Under the pieces are notes generated by a model. It was not told where the DNA came from and did not search any database. It saw nothing but the letters and a program-made list of their open reading frames with translations. Shown here piece after piece: positions 15,657-17,362 of a stretch of 17,362 bases of DNA. This DNA is from Candidatus Neomicrothrix sp. UBA825 (GTDB taxonomy: Bacteria > Actinomycetota > Acidimicrobiia > Acidimicrobiales > UBA8592): contig DBHP01000103.1 of assembly GCA_002295705.1 (NCBI GenBank), positions 1-17,362 on the forward strand, written 5' to 3'. The position numbers and the translations under genes are program-made. How positions within the stretch are numbered: position 1 is the first letter of the stretch; every line of letters starts with the position of its first letter.

Positions 15657-15694
15657 CATATATCTACCTCCCGCTGAAAAGGTGGATACATATG
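15657..15694. repeat. Imperfect palindrome between the small membrane gene and uppS
   Basis: CATAT (15657-15661) pairs with ATATG (15690-15694), and ATCTACCT (15662-15669) pairs with AGGTGGAT (15680-15687) with one G-T pair and a 2-nt bulge (15688-15689). The loop is 10 nt. On the minus strand one arm contains part of the GGGAGGT SD-like sequence. It could be an operator in a divergent promoter region or an RNA structure in the small gene's leader. Confidence 0.55.
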
Positions 15695-15740
15695 GGCACA
15701 CAACTGCTGTCTCATACACCAAATTGCTCCTTCAGAGAGA

Positions 15741-15746
15741 TACCTT
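15741..15746 (+). promoter_or_regulatory. Leaderless-type -10 box for uppS
   Basis: TACCTT lies 6 nt before the GTG start at 15753. No SD or good -35 is present. Confidence 0.4.
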
Positions 15747-15752
15747 TTTAAT

Positions 15753-16496
15753 GTGGTCACAAAGAAACTAACACCCGAACAAATAGCGAAGTTAAACATT
15801 GACCCAACATCGTTACCAGAGCATGTATCTGTAATCATGGATGGCAACGGGCGTTGGGCTCAGGAACGATCGCTCCCGCGAACCGACGGCCACCTTCAGG
15901 GAGAAGAAGCTCTGTTTGAATGCGTCGAAGCAGCAATTGAATTGAATATCCCTTGGCTGACAGCGTACGGCTTTTCCACCGAAAATTGGAAGAGACCCAA
16001 AGAGGAAGTGCGTTTCCTAGTCAACTTTAACAGAGAGACAATAAGGAAAAGAAGAGACCAGCTTCACGAACGGAATGTCCGGATTCAGTTCATAGGACGC
16101 GAAAACTGGAGAATACCCAAAAGTCTTCTAAGAGACATGAACCAAGCTAGAGACCTAACAAAAAATAACACTGGACTAACTTTCACCGTTGCATTCAATT
16201 ACGGAGGGCGTGCAGAATTAGTAGATGCAATACGATCTATGCTTGAGAACAAACAAGACCCAGCAAAAGTAACAGAAAAGCAAATAAGCAATTATCTTTA
16301 TAATCCCAAGATGCCAGATCCAGACCTCGTTATAAGAACATCCGGAGAACAGAGGCTGTCTAACTTTTTGATATGGCAATCTGCATACAGTGAATTCCTA
16401 TTCCTAAACGAAATGTGGCCAGACTTCAATAAGGAAAGTTTTCATCAAGCGATCAGGGAATATCAAAGCAGAGCTCGAAGATTCGGAGATCTATGA
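15753..16496 (+). CDS. uppS: Undecaprenyl (polyprenyl) diphosphate synthase, cis-prenyltransferase
   Basis: A 247-residue cis-prenyltransferase that extends farnesyl/geranyl diphosphate with isopentenyl diphosphate to make the lipid carrier for cell-wall synthesis. Signature regions are complete: HVSVIMDGNGRWA (24-36) with catalytic Asp30, 'GFSTENWKRP' (73-82), 'RIQFIGR' (110-116), 'TFTVAFNYGGRAELVDA' (143-159) and 'PDLVIRTSGEQRLSNF' (190-205) with WQSAYSE following. The start is GTG (15753); the nearby ATG at 15751 is in another frame and stops after six codons. The ~20-residue head before HVSVIMDG is longer than in short homologues. Its stop overlaps recO (ATGA). Confidence 0.95.
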   Translation: MVTKKLTPEQIAKLNIDPTSLPEHVSVIMDGNGRWAQERSLPRTDGHLQGEEALFECVEAAIELNIPWLTAYGFSTENWKRPKEEVRFLVNFNRETIRKRRDQLHERNVRIQFIGRENWRIPKSLLRDMNQARDLTKNNTGLTFTVAFNYGGRAELVDAIRSMLENKQDPAKVTEKQISNYLYNPKMPDPDLVIRTSGEQRLSNFLIWQSAYSEFLFLNEMWPDFNKESFHQAIREYQSRARRFGDL

Positions 16497-17209
16497 CCAA
16501 ATATCACCGAACGGAAGGAATAGTTCTTCGAACATACAAATTAGGTGAAGCAGACAGGATAATAGTCCTTCTCACTCCTGATAAAGGAATGGTAAGGGCA
16601 GTAGCAAAAGGAGTTAGAAAAACGAAGAGCAAATTTGGATCCCGACTTGAGCAAACATCACATATCGCCATGCAACTTCATATAGGGCGCTCTGAATTAG
16701 CACTGATAACACAAGCCGAAACCCTAACCTACTTTCCAAAGATACGAGATAACTTTGAACGATTAACTAAAGCAAACGCTCTTCTTGAAGCAGTCGACCA
16801 AGTCGCATTACCCGACGAGCCCGCTCCAGAAATGCATATTATGCTCCTGCGAGCGCTTCACTCCCTTGAAAAGGCAAATTCTCCATTGTTAGTACCAAGT
16901 TTCTTTCTTAAGCTAATGGCCCTGGAAGGAACAGAACCACAAGTCAACCAATGCGTTCTGTGCGACGAAACAGAACTAGTCAGCTTCTCTCCCGCCGAAG
17001 GAGGCCTCCTTTGTCAGCATCATAAGAGAGGGATACAAATCTCACCAGAAGCAGTCAAGCTGCTACAAAAAATATTAGGTGGGGAACTAGCCACAGCATT
17101 AAACGCACCAGAGTCGCGAACCACAAAAGAAATCGATGCAGTAGCATCCACGGCAATTGAGTACTTTCTTGAGCGAAAAATCAAATCAACCAAAATATTG
17201 CGAACCTAG
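16493..17209 (+). CDS. recO: DNA repair protein RecO
   Basis: A 238-residue recombination mediator that helps load RecA on SSB-coated DNA. It shows the N-terminal OB-fold pattern 'TEGIVLRTYKLGEADRIIVLLTPDKGMVRAVAKGVRK' (7-43), 'SKFGSRLEQTS' and the helical domain. A zinc-ligand set Cys154-x2-Cys157 ... Cys174 with His176/177 is present. The gene overlaps uppS by ATGA, so both are made from one mRNA. It ends in TAG about 95 bp before the next start. Confidence 0.94.
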   Translation: MTKYHRTEGIVLRTYKLGEADRIIVLLTPDKGMVRAVAKGVRKTKSKFGSRLEQTSHIAMQLHIGRSELALITQAETLTYFPKIRDNFERLTKANALLEAVDQVALPDEPAPEMHIMLLRALHSLEKANSPLLVPSFFLKLMALEGTEPQVNQCVLCDETELVSFSPAEGGLLCQHHKRGIQISPEAVKLLQKILGGELATALNAPESRTTKEIDAVASTAIEYFLERKIKSTKILRT

Positions 17210-17290
17210 ACAACACCGCCTTCAACTCTAGGGAACGCAGGATTTTTTTAAAGATTCTGGAAATATCACTTCACAAGCCCAAAGCTCAGT

Positions 17291-17296
17291 TACTAT
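17291..17296 (+). promoter_or_regulatory. Leaderless-type -10 box for the terminal glyS-like gene
   Basis: TACTAT lies 7 nt before the ATG at 17304, with no SD. A -35-like TTCACA (17270-17275) sits 15 nt upstream, a short spacing. Confidence 0.4.
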
Positions 17297-17303
17297 TTTG
17301 CAA

Positions 17304-17362
17304 ATGGAAAAAGAAAACAATACCGACTCCTTAATGGAAAAAATTGTAAACCTCTCAAAAAG
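17304..17362 (+). CDS. glyS: Probable glycine-tRNA ligase, N-terminal fragment (3' partial)
   Basis: Only 19 codons are inside the window, reading MEKENNTDSLMEKIVNLSK and then AG of the next codon. 'L-EKIV-L-KR' is the usual opening of single-chain (alpha2) bacterial glycyl-tRNA synthetases, and this gene commonly follows recO/uppS in actinobacteria. Both points support the call, but the fragment is short. The full gene would run past the window edge. Confidence 0.55.
   Translation, partial: MEKENNTDSLMEKIVNLSK

Noticed and set aside
17205..17260. Rho-independent terminator after recO
   Set aside because: A 6-bp repeat (CCTAGA 17205-17210 / TCTAGG 17227-17232) overlaps the stop codon and the T tract is about 10 nt away with an AT-rich, weak second stem; too poor to call.

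Overview
The window looks like a chromosomal segment of a moderately AT-leaning actinobacterium, plausibly a marine Acidimicrobiia-type lineage. This is an inference from three things: an F420-dependent luciferase-like oxidoreductase, the phoH-ybeY-CNNM/CBS-era-uppS-recO-glyS housekeeping run, and many starts without a Shine-Dalgarno (SD) sequence that follow a TAnnnT box by 6-10 nt (leaderless style). No rRNA, tRNA, CRISPR array, insertion sequence or phage gene was seen, and no gene-free stretch exceeds 300 bases.

Layout. Bases 1-928 (+) hold the 3' end of a membrane-anchored CopC-like protein, coupled by an ATGA overlap to a carboxymuconolactone-decarboxylase-family protein. A 155-bp gap with a long imperfect hairpin leads to an LLM-class F420 oxidoreductase (1084-2025, +). 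It converges on a minus-strand cluster read as ybaK -> aromatic-amino-acid-decarboxylase-like PLP enzyme -> SDR (4744 to 2032). A divergent promoter region (4745-4845) separates ybaK from a molybdenum hydroxylase operon encoded in the order large-small-medium (4846-8461, +). This is followed by an SDR with degenerate catalytic residues, an acyl-CoA synthetase and a PIG3-type quinone oxidoreductase (to 11875). Together these look like an oxidative catabolic block of unknown substrate.

From 11909 a strong sigma70-like promoter starts the housekeeping operon: phoH, ybeY (TTG start), a CNNM/CBS transporter-like protein and era, all joined by 4-bp stop/start overlaps. After era lies a 274-bp gap that hides a convincing 51-codon minus-strand small membrane-protein gene (15493-15648) and an imperfect palindrome. 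Then come uppS and recO (overlapping), and the first codons of a probable glycyl-tRNA synthetase at the window edge. These genes cover rRNA maturation and ribosome assembly (ybeY, era), cell-wall lipid carrier synthesis (uppS), recombination repair (recO) and translation (glyS).

Expression logic visible across the window: first genes mostly carry a TAnnnT box just upstream of the start and no SD; downstream genes are coupled by ATGA or TTGA overlaps; only two starts (1084 and 4846) have a clear SD. The two most interesting items are this pattern and the hidden small membrane protein; the unusual L-S-M hydroxylase order and the degenerate SDR come next.
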